A DNA stretch of 64,000 nucleotides from an uncultured Ruminococcus sp. (GCA_902799245.1 CADBZY010000012.1:1-64000), one strand, 5' to 3'; shown: positions 45,009 through 53,109, counted from the first letter of the stretch. The notes: generated by a model not told the origin, from the letters alone. A program made the numbers and translations.

Positions 45009-45080
45009 TTGAGAGCGAATGTGAGCGCAAATATGCCGGCGCACAGCGCTCCAGAATTATTTACTGTTCATTATTCTTTA
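45009..45080. repeat. Possible dispersed intergenic repeat, copy 2
   Basis: Contains GAGCGAATGTGAGCGC, GCGCACAGCGCTCC and TTTACTGTTCATTATTC. These are the same words, in permuted order, as the gap at 5866-5950. Confidence 0.35.
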
Positions 45081-45107
45081 AACGGGTCTTTTTCCAGAGG
45101 CAAGCGC

Positions 45108-45620
45108 TTACAGTATTCCTACGGCTTTCATTATATCGAGGGCGACAAAGCCGCGGGGCTGGTCGCCGTTTACCGTGTGATCGGCTGCTTCGCGGTAAAT
45201 CGAATCACGGCGCGCGTAAAGATCGCGTATGGCGGCCATTTTATCTTCGCACTGCAAAAGAGGACGTGTCGTATCGTATTTCAACCGTTCATAGATCACC
45301 TCAGGCGGGACGTCTATCAGCACCAGTTCGCAGCCCCTGCGCAGCGCTTCGATATTGCGCCGGAAGGTCAGCGCGCCGCCGCCGGCCGAAATGATCAGTC
45401 TCTCCCGTTCGGCCAGCTGACAGCATATCTCATGCTCGCGGTCGCGGAAGTATTGTTCGCCGTGCTTTGAAAAAATCTCGCTTATGCACATGCCCTCCGA
45501 CTGCTCGATCAGCTTGTCGGTATCTACCATTTCACGGCCTGTATTCGCGGCAAGCTCTGCGCCGACGGTACTCTTGCCGCAGCCCATAAATCCAAAGAGG
45601 ACAATATTTCTGTTCATCAT
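45108..45620 (-). CDS. aroK: Shikimate kinase
   Basis: Phosphorylates shikimate at the 3-OH, using ATP, in aromatic amino-acid synthesis. The 170-residue protein has the P-loop GFMGCGKSTVG, MVDTDKLIE (Mg and substrate Asp), FRDREHE and ISAGGGAL (shikimate-binding GGG), and a lid near RPLL. The length is typical. Its start is 12 nt after the aroE stop, so the pair is an operon. Confidence 0.95.
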   Translation of the reverse strand: MMNRNIVLFGFMGCGKSTVGAELAANTGREMVDTDKLIEQSEGMCISEIFSKHGEQYFRDREHEICCQLAERERLIISAGGGALTFRRNIEALRRGCELVLIDVPPEVIYERLKYDTTRPLLQCEDKMAAIRDLYARRDSIYREAADHTVNGDQPRGFVALDIMKAVGIL

Positions 45621-45632
45621 AGACTGAATTGC

Positions 45633-46496
45633 TCACTTTCCGTTTGACTTGCTTTCGGTAAAATGCTGGTTCATATATCCTGTGGCAGCCGTAATAACCC
45701 GCTCCACATCGGACTGTTCAAAAGTCACATCCAGCCATATCTCCTGCGCCGCTGCCGCCTGCCACACCAGCATAGGCATACCGCCCTGCGCCTTGCATCC
45801 GCACGCACGTGCGGCGGTGATCAGCGCGGTGTTTTCGGGATTGTAAACAGCGTCGAATACAGCCTTGCAATTCTTCAGAAGCTCCTTGGAAACAGGCATC
45901 GCGCCGACTCTCGGGTACATTCCCACGGGAGTGGCATTGACCAGCAGATCAAATTCTCCCTGAAGCGATGATATTTTTTCAATCCTCGCGACAAAATCGG
46001 GGTGATACTTGCGAATATCGGAAATAATCGCTTCGGCGGACGGAATATCGCTCTCCAGCACGCCGAAGGTGACGTCACAACCAGCGCGGGCCGCTTCTCC
46101 GGCGAACACCCTGCACACGCCGCCTGCGCCGAGAACGGCTACTTTGCCGGACAGCGCAATGCCAGCCGCGCCGAGAGCACGCACAAATCCGGTGGGATCG
46201 GTCGTCCTGCCGGAACGGTCGCTGCACCTCACGGTATTGACGGAACCGTATTCCTTCGCAACTCCCTCGACCGAGTCAAGGAAGGGAATGACCGCCGACT
46301 TATAAGGAATCGTCACGTTGAATCCGTCAAGCTCCTGCAGCAGGCGGGGAATCTCCGTACCAAGGGAATCGGGAGAAATATCGACCACCGTGTAATCTCC
46401 GTCGATATGGTTGAGCCTGAAAAGCTCGGCGTGAATGAAGGGGGACATGGTGTGTCCGATGGGATGACCGATGACGGCAAAATGCTTTGTACTCAT
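45633..46496 (-). CDS. aroE: Shikimate dehydrogenase (NADP+)
   Basis: Reduces 3-dehydroshikimate to shikimate. The 287-residue protein shows FAVIGHPIGHTMSPFIH (substrate Ser/Thr), NVTIPYKSAV (catalytic Lys), SVNTV and VLGAGGVCRVFAG for NADP binding; the canonical GAGGAARA is altered to GAGGVCRV. ATG 46496 has AGGAG 10 nt upstream; the 27 codons before it are low complexity and untranslated. With aroK it covers two consecutive pathway steps. Confidence 0.94.
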   Translation of the reverse strand: MSTKHFAVIGHPIGHTMSPFIHAELFRLNHIDGDYTVVDISPDSLGTEIPRLLQELDGFNVTIPYKSAVIPFLDSVEGVAKEYGSVNTVRCSDRSGRTTDPTGFVRALGAAGIALSGKVAVLGAGGVCRVFAGEAARAGCDVTFGVLESDIPSAEAIISDIRKYHPDFVARIEKISSLQGEFDLLVNATPVGMYPRVGAMPVSKELLKNCKAVFDAVYNPENTALITAARACGCKAQGGMPMLVWQAAAAQEIWLDVTFEQSDVERVITAATGYMNQHFTESKSNGK

Positions 46497-46596
46497 AGTT
46501 GATGATCTCCTGTCGTTTCGAGTTGCGAAAGAATATAAATTGAAAAGAAAAAATAAAAAAAATAATGAAAAATCCAAAAAATTTTAAATAAAAATA

Positions 46597-46625
46597 TTGA
46601 CAAATGCGCTTTATGCTAATAATAT
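46597..46625 (+). promoter_or_regulatory. Promoter of acpP
   Basis: TTGACA, 17-nt spacer, TAATAT. It predicts a leader of about 130 nt before the acpP start, in which I see no known riboswitch. Confidence 0.75.
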
Positions 46626-46762
46626 CTTAGTAGTGGCTTTTATCTGAGAGTGAATCGGCCATCGCGCTATACTATGATAACACATGCGGACCGAAAATTC
46701 AACAGATTTTATTTGCTGCATCACGGCAAGGCCCGAATTATCCTCAGAGGGAGGTGTTTTTT

Positions 46763-46990
46763 GTGGTATTTGAAACTGTTAAGAACATCCTTGCAGATCA
46801 ATTTGATGTTGACGAGGATTCCATCACCATGGAAACCGACATATTAGATGACCTCGGTGCCGATTCGCTCGACGTTATGGATCTGATGATGACGCTGGGA
46901 GACGAATTCGATATGCAGGTCGATGAGTCCGAGATCGAGAACATCACCACCGTAGGCGCTCTGGTCAATTTCATTGAAGCCAACACATAA
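46763..46990 (+). CDS. acpP: Acyl carrier protein
   Basis: A 75-residue acidic carrier that holds growing acyl chains on a 4'-phosphopantetheine arm attached to the Ser of GADSLDVMDL. It begins MVFETVKNIL, the classic opening. GTG 46763 is chosen because AGAGGGAGG lies 8 nt upstream; a GTG at 46754 overlaps that site. Monocistronic with its own promoter and terminator. Away from fab genes, so it may be the general ACP or a specialised one. Confidence 0.95.
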   Translation: MVFETVKNILADQFDVDEDSITMETDILDDLGADSLDVMDLMMTLGDEFDMQVDESEIENITTVGALVNFIEANT

Positions 46991-47020
46991 TTTTTTCTCT
47001 GTAGAAAAAATAATAAACAA

Positions 47021-47075
47021 CGGATACCTGCGATCACATTTGAAAAAGTGTGATCAGAGGGTATCCGTTATTTAT
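47021..47075 (+). terminator. Terminator after acpP
   Basis: CGGATACC/GGTATCCG outer and GATCACA/TGTGATC inner stems, followed by TTATTTATTT. Confidence 0.8.
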
Positions 47076-47138
47076 TTGGAAGAGGGTTTATTTTTGAAAT
47101 GTATATATGAAGAATGAAAAAAAGAAATCGACCCAAAA

Positions 47139-47498
47139 TTATGCCCAATAACGCCAGTCAACGTCGTAGGATATGTTAATCCATTCGCCGTTCTCATCTC
47201 TGCGGAACGCGCTGTAGGGAGGTGAGTCGAGCAGAGAAAGCGTATCGGGACAGTAGTTGACTACCGTGTTCAGATCATAGACCCCGTTGCAGCGGGAATT
47301 GGCGAGATAGTCGTCACTCTCGGTACCGGTAAAGAACCGCCATCCGCTGTCATAAAGAGAAGAAGGCATGACGCGGTAAATAAGAGCCACGGGAATGCCG
47401 TCCACCAGCACGGTGTCAGGAGCAATACACATGCCCTTGTTGCGCACAAATGTTTTAAGCTGCTCACGCGGAATCTTAAAATTCTTTGCGATTGCCAA
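47139..47498 (-). CDS. DUF2185-family protein (Imm33-like)
   Basis: A 119-residue soluble protein matching the DUF2185 pattern: MCIAPDTVLVDGIPVALIYR, DSGWRFFTGTESDDY and VYDLNTVVNYCPDTLSLLDSPPYSAF, shown here in parts. Some DUF2185 proteins are listed among immunity-type proteins of polymorphic toxin systems, but most stand alone, as here, and no toxin gene is adjacent. The TTG at 47498 has AGAGGA 9 nt upstream; an upstream ATG gives 15 more residues without a site. Confidence 0.75.
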   Translation of the reverse strand: MAIAKNFKIPREQLKTFVRNKGMCIAPDTVLVDGIPVALIYRVMPSSLYDSGWRFFTGTESDDYLANSRCNGVYDLNTVVNYCPDTLSLLDSPPYSAFRRDENGEWINISYDVDWRYWA

Positions 47499-47628
47499 GC
47501 CATCACGTCCTCTCAAGTTATCCTTGCTTTCAGAATATAGCATAAAAATATATATTTTTACGCATATTTGTAAACTTAATATAAACTTTGAGACTAAAAC
47601 CGGACGGCAAATGACAAACAGCCACCAA

Positions 47629-47913
47629 TTATTTATCGTCGAATTCGGAATTGCGCTCGGCTTTCAGGTTGTTCCAGCTGAGCAGCAGATAGATAAGGAA
47701 AACCACCAGCACACCTCTTGCCGCCCATGAACTGACCGGGCTTTCGGCAAATCCCCTGATGAATTCACGGCAGAGGATGTATATCCCGCCGAGAATGAGG
47801 AGAACGCCGGCGGGATAAGAAACGGCAGCCTGCTGGCGGAATCGCGTAAACATCAGCACCGCACCGACAAAGCAGCCCACCGCAATAATAATGTAATAAG
47901 GCGAAAAGACCAC
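47629..47913 (-). CDS. Small three-helix membrane protein, unknown
   Basis: A 94-residue hydrophobic protein with three membrane segments (residues 6-22, 34-50 and about 66-84) and a charged C-terminal end. No family recognised. GTG 47913 is preferred, since GGGG lies 9 nt upstream. It is in the same direction as, and after, the XRE-DUF2975 pair. Confidence 0.55.
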   Translation of the reverse strand: MVFSPYYIIIAVGCFVGAVLMFTRFRQQAAVSYPAGVLLILGGIYILCREFIRGFAESPVSSWAARGVLVVFLIYLLLSWNNLKAERNSEFDDK

Positions 47914-47985
47914 AGGAATCAACCCCTTTTCTTCAAGACTTCCATTCGCTTTGAGGTGACAGCAAACGGCGGAACATCCGCCCCG

Positions 47986-48216
47986 CTATTCCTCCACTTC
48001 TTCGTCATCGTCGCCGGGGACATATTCGAGAATATCACCGGGCTGGCAGTTCAGCTCCTTGCAAATGGCGAGCAGGGTGGAAAATCGGATGGCTTTTGCC
48101 CTGTTATTTTTTAGTATGGATAGATTGGACAGCGTGATGCCGACTCGTGAGGCCAGCTCGGATGCACCGACCTTCCTCTTGGCCATCATCACGTCGAGAT
48201 TAACAATGATAGGCAA
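47986..48216 (-). CDS. XRE-family HTH regulator (YozG-like)
   Basis: A 76-residue protein that is nearly all one helix-turn-helix domain: GASELASRVGITLSNLSIL covers helices 2-3, followed by RFSTLLAICKELNCQPGDILEY. It is the YozG type that typically pairs with a DUF2975 membrane protein. The tail is acidic (DDDEEVEE). It starts 16 nt after the DUF2975 stop, so the two form an operon and probably one regulatory unit. Confidence 0.88.
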   Translation of the reverse strand: MPIIVNLDVMMAKRKVGASELASRVGITLSNLSILKNNRAKAIRFSTLLAICKELNCQPGDILEYVPGDDDEEVEE

Positions 48217-48232
48217 GGTATTTCCTCCTTAC

Positions 48233-48712
48233 TCATACAGTGAGGTCATTTTCTTCTTTGTATTTGATGGCAGTTTGGAACAGATTGGCAAAAACCGCTG
48301 AGAGCAGAGCCAGCAGCAGGAATATCACGGTAATAATAACCGGGAAAAACGAGGTGAGAAACGTAGAAAAGAACAGAACCATGAAAGCAATGACTACACT
48401 GCATATGCTCACGACTCTGAGATAAGTCACATTTTTCATGATAAATGACTTGCCGCGGCTGATGTTCATGGTGAGCAGCCATGCCATTGCCAGAGTGATG
48501 AAGGTGGGAACGCCAATGGAGTAGAGCATGGAGATCATAACCTTCTGAGAATTGGGGGAGACTTCCACGGCGGAGTTTTCAATGTAAAAATCTATCAGCC
48601 ATGGCAGTGCAACATATACCACCGCAACCACAAGCATGATGATGCTGATGAAGAGACACGCCATATGGCTGAGGTTGAATTTTAAGAATTTTTTGATCTT
48701 GTTCAAATTCAT
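48233..48712 (-). CDS. DUF2975-family membrane protein
   Basis: A 159-residue protein with four predicted membrane helices (about residues 17-38, 60-80, 98-115 and 122-145). The overall pattern matches DUF2975 (YoaS-like), which is encoded beside a small XRE regulator. A role as membrane partner or sensor of the regulator is an inference from conserved pairing. No ligand site is visible. Confidence 0.8.
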   Translation of the reverse strand: MNLNKIKKFLKFNLSHMACLFISIIMLVVAVVYVALPWLIDFYIENSAVEVSPNSQKVMISMLYSIGVPTFITLAMAWLLTMNISRGKSFIMKNVTYLRVVSICSVVIAFMVLFFSTFLTSFFPVIITVIFLLLALLSAVFANLFQTAIKYKEENDLTV

Positions 48713-49226
48713 TCGTTCCTTTCGTTGGCCCGACAGGGCGCTTTATGATGAAATAGTGTCGACAACCCGCGATTGACGGCAATAAGCACGCATACATCAA
48801 CCCAAATTTGGAAGTTTCGCCAAAAATCTCAAAAGGTATGTACTATTGGTTATTTTTGGACTATAATATATCTGAAAGCGGGATGTCATGGTTGATTGCA
48901 GACTGCTGAAATTTCTATTCCGCTATTATAGAATAGCACATATTTGCCGTCTGTTCAAGAGTTATTGATGATTTCTTGAATTAAATTGCATTTTTTCGGT
49001 GTTTTTGCGTGTAAAAAATGATTTCCGCCCAAAAGCCCGGTTGCACAAAATCCAATAAGAATCATTTTGGTTTTGAGGAAATACCCACAAGCATTGCAGC
49101 TTTTTTTCATTTGATTTAAGAGGGATAATGAAAATTCTTGGTGCATATTGCACGAAAAAATGCGATTTTCTTTTACAGAGGTCACTTTTCTTTGGTTCAT
49201 TTGACGAAAAAAATGCTTCCAAACTA
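48713..49226. other. 514-nt non-coding stretch with one arm of an inverted repeat
   Basis: Open frames here are short or overlap the next gene and show no family features. It carries a 20-nt arm (48880-48899) whose near-perfect inverse lies at 49846-49865, and an AGAGGGATAATG word near 49110-49121 that resembles a ribosome site. Nothing else was recognised. Confidence 0.5.
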
Positions 49227-49254
49227 TTGACATTGACGGAAAGTGTGGTATAAT
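49227..49254 (+). promoter_or_regulatory. Strong promoter of the small conserved gene
   Basis: TTGACA, 16-nt spacer, TATAAT. It predicts an RNA start near 49261. Confidence 0.85.
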
Positions 49255-49261
49255 GACAACG

Positions 49262-49378
49262 GTGATTGCGAAGGGAGCAAACACCGGAAAACAAAAATCT
49301 TCCGGCAGATGCGACCCGCAGACTAAACCTGTAATCAGCATTATTCCAAAGGTCATTTTTTGAAAGGATGATTTTATT
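49262..49378 (+). promoter_or_regulatory. Possibly structured leader of the small conserved gene
   Basis: About 117 nt between promoter and start codon. CCGGAA/TTCCGG can form a hairpin, TGATT near 49263 can pair with AATCA near 49337, and a GCGACCCGC segment lies between. It has partial word matches to cobalamin and c-di-GMP-I aptamers but lacks a full set of conserved positions of either, so I assign no class. Confidence 0.45.
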
Positions 49379-49633
49379 ATGAGTACAGTATGGTCACTTA
49401 GCAATGTAGACGTCAACGAATTCCTTGCGATCATTGACAAATGCCAGGGCAACATTTATCTGGTAACAGACGATGGCGACAAGCTCAACCTCAAGAGCAA
49501 GCTTTGCCAGCTGGTCGGTCTCCAGAAGCTCATCGAAGGCGGCATCATCTCCAACGCCACTCTGGTTTGCGACAACATCAAGGACGAGGAGATTCTTGTC
49601 AAGTATAAGCTCTACAAGGTCATCGAGGACTAA
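49379..49633 (+). CDS. Small conserved-looking cytoplasmic protein, unknown
   Basis: An 84-residue protein with no signal peptide or membrane segment, a predicted alpha/beta pattern (VDVNEFLAIIDKCQ helix, NIYLVT strand, GDKLNLKSKL, ISNATLVCD strand) and an acidic charge. I do not recognise a family or function. GAAAGGA lies 9 nt before the ATG. It has a strong promoter and a long leader, so it is probably abundant and regulated. It stands alone. Confidence 0.7.
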   Translation: MSTVWSLSNVDVNEFLAIIDKCQGNIYLVTDDGDKLNLKSKLCQLVGLQKLIEGGIISNATLVCDNIKDEEILVKYKLYKVIED

Positions 49634-49896
49634 TTGTCTTTTCAATAAGTCAACTCGCATACCTGTGCGGTAGTTAATTTCAAAAATCAATTTGCCGGAC
49701 GGCTTGGAGTTTATCTCCACACGCCGTCCCGGTATCACCTGATACAGGACATAATCACCACTTACCGCATGATTGTTCCTGCCGTCAATGCCCTATGGTG
49801 TTGAGGCTTCGATAGATTCAATACAGACTTAAGGCGCAGCCTTGAGCAATTAACCATGACATCCCCTTTTTTCTTTTTTTCATTATAATCCCTCTT
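49634..49896. other. Non-coding stretch with hairpins and a possible minus-strand RNA
   Basis: Contains a hairpin GGACGGC..GGAG/CTCC..GCCGTCC (49696-49731) without a T-run. It also holds the right arm of the inverted repeat, a small AAGGC/GCCTT hairpin near 49830-49842, and T-rich tracts near 49867-49880. No larger gene is seen. Confidence 0.5.
49818..49883 (-). CDS. Possible 21-residue small ORF
   Basis: ATG at 49883 is preceded by AAGAGGG with 6-nt spacing and encodes a short basic-then-hydrophobic peptide beginning MKKRKKGMSWLIA. TATAAT overlaps the ribosome site, so a separate transcript start is unclear. There are no homologues I can name. It may be chance. Confidence 0.22.
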   Translation of the reverse strand: MKKRKKGMSWLIAQGCALSLY

Positions 49897-49945
49897 AAAA
49901 TTTCAGCTCCCGATGGCTTTACCGCGTCGGGAGCTGAAATTTTTG
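49897..49945. terminator. Strong bidirectional terminator
   Basis: AAAATTTCAGCTCCCGA and TCGGGAGCTGAAATTTTT form a stem of about 16 bp with T-runs on the plus strand and A/T-rich flanks on the other. Confidence 0.88.
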
Positions 49946-49963
49946 TTTTTTTCGATATTTCTA

Positions 49964-49992
49964 TACACATGCCTTCTAAAGTATGCTATAAT
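49964..49992 (+). promoter_or_regulatory. Possible promoter of the FMN-binding-like gene
   Basis: TACACA, 17-nt spacer, TATAAT, 33 nt before the TTG start. The -35 is weak. Confidence 0.45.
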
Positions 49993-50025
49993 ACTTTATT
50001 ATATTCGGATGAGGAGGCTTTTTTC

Positions 50026-50466
50026 TTGAAAAAGAAGAAGAATAAAAAAGAGGCCAGCAAAAAGAAACTGGGAAAATTCATCGCAATTTTCGTGATTTCC
50101 GCGCTGGCTGCCGCGTTTATCATACCCAAAATGATCTATCGTATCAACGAGGGTCTTGTGGAACAGGACGCCACGGTGGAAGATATTGATGTGAGCGGTT
50201 TCAGTGAGAAAACCTTCACAGGCTCCTATTCTTCGGGACATATGTACGCGAACGTTGAGGTCACAGTGGTCAACGGACAGTACACCGAAATCATTCTGAC
50301 CGATTATTCGGGAATCAATCCGTCACGCGCCGACAAGGTAATCGAATCCATCATCCGCCGTCAGACCTTGACCCCCGATGAAGGCGACATCGGTGAACAA
50401 TTTACAGATATTATCGTACAGAAGGCAGTCTACTACGCCGTAAGATATAATTACAGCGTCAGTTGA
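50026..50466 (+). CDS. Membrane-anchored FMN-binding-domain-like protein
   Basis: A 146-residue protein: a very basic N-terminus (KKKKNKKEASKKK), one membrane helix (about residues 18-36) and an outside domain. In that domain GSYSSGHMYANVEVTVVNGQ, AVYYAV-type end and spacing follow the FMN_bind fold of NqrC/RnfG. The usual SGATxTS attachment motif is not present (GDIGEQFTD instead), so covalent FMN is doubtful. TTG 50026 has GAGGAGG 8 nt upstream. Stand-alone between terminators. Confidence 0.6.
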   Translation: MKKKKNKKEASKKKLGKFIAIFVISALAAAFIIPKMIYRINEGLVEQDATVEDIDVSGFSEKTFTGSYSSGHMYANVEVTVVNGQYTEIILTDYSGINPSRADKVIESIIRRQTLTPDEGDIGEQFTDIIVQKAVYYAVRYNYSVS

Positions 50467-50672
50467 CCGTTTCGTTTCAACCGAACAAAAAAACTTATTA
50501 AATGTTACGGAAATATTTAAAAAATGTTGATTTTTTTGAGAGATTGAATTATAATTTAAGTTGTAATTGTATAAATCTGTGATAACGGTTAATACAGATC
50601 GCTTTTATCACAATTATGCATGATTATCCGGTTGACGGAAAATGATTCTTTAAGAGGGGAGTTCATTGTTTT

Positions 50673-52991
50673 ATGAAAAATAAAACGCATGGAACCTGCA
50701 AGTTAAAGCTGTTTGTTCTCTTTTCGGGCATTTTGTTGATGCTTTTGCTCACAGGCTGCGCAAATATGGGCACCGAGATCAAACTCGACGGCACCAGCTT
50801 CAGCGGAAGCCGCGTCATGTCGGTGACTTTTGACGTAGACGAGCTCAACACCAAGCTGCCCGGAGGCGTTGTGGATCTCAACGGTTTGATTGACGGCGCT
50901 ATCCCGCAGGAACTGACCTACAAGTACGACGTCAAGGACAATGAGGCCGTGTATGACTTCACGCTTTCCTTTGAGTCCAAGCAGGAGTATATCGACAAAC
51001 TTAAGAACCTGCTCAGTAAGCCTCCGGAGGTAACATTCTCCTACTCCACCGGCGTCTTTACCCGGGGCGTGCTTTATAAGGAAAACTTTGAAAGCCGTGA
51101 GCTTTTCGGCTGGCTGGACAGAGTTATCACCGAAAACGGTCTGACCAACGCTTCACAGACCTATACCTCTGAAAAATTCTGGAAACAGACCGGAGTCAAG
51201 GTGATTCTTGACGGCGAGGAATTCAAGTCTGACGGCGGTCAGGTCAATATTGAATCCGGCGGACAGTCTGTCGTCACCGGCATCAATATTTCTACTGTCC
51301 TCAAAAGCAACGGCGAGATGGAACGCGTCATGCAGGTGGCTATGCCTTCCGCCGTCGAGGCCAAGCAGGTCGAGCTGATCAATAAATTCTTTGACGAAAA
51401 TGTTCCCGACAGCGGAAGATGGTCGAGCAGAAAGCGCGGCGGTGTGATGACCTATACGGTGGAATTCTCCGCCGGCAATCCCTCGCAGATGCAGAGCTAT
51501 ATGGCTGATCTCACCAACAGAACCTCCGCCGTCGGCCTGGGCAGCGTGACGGATCTTTCGCAGCCCCTCGCGCAGAGCACTGAGCTTTCCGAGGATCTGG
51601 ATTTCTCCTACTTCGGCGGTGAGAGCAATGTAACCGTCAGCTATGCCATCAGCTCAGAGGTCGGCACTCCCTACCAGATCAATATCGATGACGGAGAACA
51701 GGAAAGAAGCGCAGACGCCGTATCTGACGCCGGCAAAATGACCGCGACCGGCAGCTTCTCCAATATCAGATTCAAGACCGTGCTGCGCAGGATGGCGCGT
51801 GTTGACGAAATTGACTACAACCTCATCCAGAACGGAGGCAACAGCTTCATCCGTGAAGTCGTCATCTACCTCGAAAAGAACACCGATCCCGTTATTCTCG
51901 ATAATATCTCAGAGTACTACAACGTCAAGGGCGCTTCCAATACCGAAATCAAGGTGGAGAACGAAACCACACCAACCGTAAAAATCTACATCGAAGGCAG
52001 CGCACGCAAAATAGTCGCCGCAGAAACCGTGCTTTTCGGCGGAGTCGGCGCACGCGCACTCGGCTATGACAGCAACTGGGGGCTGTTCAAAATACATCCC
52101 ACCACAAAGCTGATCGACAGCTACGACATAACGTCCCTGATTTCTCTGATGAATGTCAAGGGTTATATCTACACCTACAGCTACGAAGGCAACAATATTA
52201 CCCGTGTAACCTGTACCGTCAACGGAGAGCAGACCTCCAAAACCATGGACAATCAGGAGGACGTCATAGGATTCGGTCTGAGCAACGGCATCCAGACCAT
52301 CACCATAGACGGAAACTACTTCAACGGATGGGCGATATTCTTTATCATTCTGTTCGTGCTGCTGCTCATACTTCTTGTGATCATGGCTGTGATGCTCTAT
52401 CTCTACAAGACAGGCAGAATTGATATTCCCGATCGTTTCAAGAGAAAGCAGCCCGAGCCGATGCCGCAGCAGCCGGTCTACATTCCGATTCCCGTACCTG
52501 CTCAGCCCATGCCGCTTCCTGAACCCGAACCCTATTATGAAGAGCCCGAACCGGAACCGCGTGATCTCACCGCCGAATTCGAGCCGGAAGAGGAATTCGT
52601 TCCGTTCGACTTCAGTCTCCTGTCCGAACCCGAGCCGGAACCGGAGCCAGAACCCGAGCCGGAGCCGGAACCGGAACCTGAACCCGAGCCGGAGCCGATA
52701 CCGATGCCGGTACCCGCGGTGCAGGATATGGATCCTGTCATCAGCTATCCCGAGAAATACCGTCCGACCGACGAATTTGTCGAGAAGGATCCCGATCCCG
52801 AACCGGAGCCGGTAGTGGAGACGCTTCCTGTGGTCGAGCCTGTGGAACGCTACACCCCGCAGGAGTACACCGACGACGACATGATCAGCGACTTTGACGC
52901 TCTCGGAATGCTCGGCGAATACACCCGCCGCGTACAGAAGGTCAAGGTCAAGGTGCGCAAGGTGACAGTTGAAGTGGACGACGACGAATAA
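50673..52991 (+). CDS. Lipoprotein with C-terminal membrane helix and EP-repeat cytoplasmic tail
   Basis: A 772-residue protein of unknown function. The signal peptide ends in lipobox LLTGC (Cys29). An external region of about 520 residues, mostly beta-rich, follows, then a helix (about 550-575, WAIFFIILFVLLLILLVIMA). The tail has about 195 residues rich in Pro and Glu, with a run of EP repeats, and ends in a basic KVKVKVRKV stretch and DDDE. Lipid anchor and C-terminal helix would tether both ends to the membrane, with the EP tail inside. ATG 50673 follows AGAGGGGAG. Single gene with a strong terminator. Confidence 0.75.
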   Translation: MKNKTHGTCKLKLFVLFSGILLMLLLTGCANMGTEIKLDGTSFSGSRVMSVTFDVDELNTKLPGGVVDLNGLIDGAIPQELTYKYDVKDNEAVYDFTLSFESKQEYIDKLKNLLSKPPEVTFSYSTGVFTRGVLYKENFESRELFGWLDRVITENGLTNASQTYTSEKFWKQTGVKVILDGEEFKSDGGQVNIESGGQSVVTGINISTVLKSNGEMERVMQVAMPSAVEAKQVELINKFFDENVPDSGRWSSRKRGGVMTYTVEFSAGNPSQMQSYMADLTNRTSAVGLGSVTDLSQPLAQSTELSEDLDFSYFGGESNVTVSYAISSEVGTPYQINIDDGEQERSADAVSDAGKMTATGSFSNIRFKTVLRRMARVDEIDYNLIQNGGNSFIREVVIYLEKNTDPVILDNISEYYNVKGASNTEIKVENETTPTVKIYIEGSARKIVAAETVLFGGVGARALGYDSNWGLFKIHPTTKLIDSYDITSLISLMNVKGYIYTYSYEGNNITRVTCTVNGEQTSKTMDNQEDVIGFGLSNGIQTITIDGNYFNGWAIFFIILFVLLLILLVIMAVMLYLYKTGRIDIPDRFKRKQPEPMPQQPVYIPIPVPAQPMPLPEPEPYYEEPEPEPRDLTAEFEPEEEFVPFDFSLLSEPEPEPEPEPEPEPEPEPEPEPEPIPMPVPAVQDMDPVISYPEKYRPTDEFVEKDPDPEPEPVVETLPVVEPVERYTPQEYTDDDMISDFDALGMLGEYTRRVQKVKVKVRKVTVEVDDDE
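52625..52699 (+). repeat. Glu-Pro codon repeats
   Basis: Repeats of GAGCCG/GAACCG codons encode an uninterrupted Glu-Pro run in the tail of the lipoprotein. Mixed synonymous codons suggest selection on the peptide rather than simple slippage. Confidence 0.9.
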
Positions 52992-53030
52992 TGGTTCCGC
53001 TTCATGTAAAGTGACAACAAATTATATTAA

Positions 53031-53067
53031 AAACCCGATTCCTGGTCATCAGGCATCGGGTTTTTTT
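53031..53067 (+). terminator. Terminator after the EP-tail lipoprotein gene
   Basis: ACCCGAT..CCTG and CAGG..ATCGGGT pair; T7 follows. Confidence 0.9.
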
Positions 53068-53073
53068 GATGTC

Positions 53074-53109
53074 AAAAAAACCGCGCATTGCAAAAGATGC
53101 AATACGCGG
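53074..53109 (-). terminator. Terminator after the TIR gene
   Basis: Minus strand CCGCGTATTGCA and TGCAATGCGCGG form a 12-bp stem with one G-U pair, followed by T7. It is back to back with the terminator at 53031-53067. Confidence 0.88.

Larger units (their letters stand above)
48880..49865. repeat. Inverted 20-nt repeats flanking a small conserved gene
   Basis: Left arm 48880-48899 and right arm 49846-49865 match 19 of 20 bases in inverted orientation (GGGATGTCATGGTT..ATTGC). The enclosed kilobase holds the promoter, leader and gene at 49227-49633. No transposase is present. Confidence 0.7.

Noticed and set aside
49112-49255. A 41-codon plus-strand ORF after AGAGGGATA
   Set aside because: It runs through the -35 and -10 boxes of a consensus promoter, and its ribosome site is only 3 nt from the ATG.
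49262-49378. Cobalamin or c-di-GMP-I riboswitch
   Set aside because: GCAAAC, CCCGC and CTAAACC words match parts of these aptamers, but the B12 box, the GCAAAGCC core and the correct helix order are missing. Kept only as an unclassified leader.
48955-49455. A 166-codon minus-strand frame overlapping the small conserved gene
   Set aside because: It overlaps the strong promoter, the leader and the start of the real gene, and has no ribosome site or family features.
52535-52741. A Gly-Ser repeat protein on the minus strand
   Set aside because: It is the reverse complement of the Glu-Pro codon run and has no start signals.
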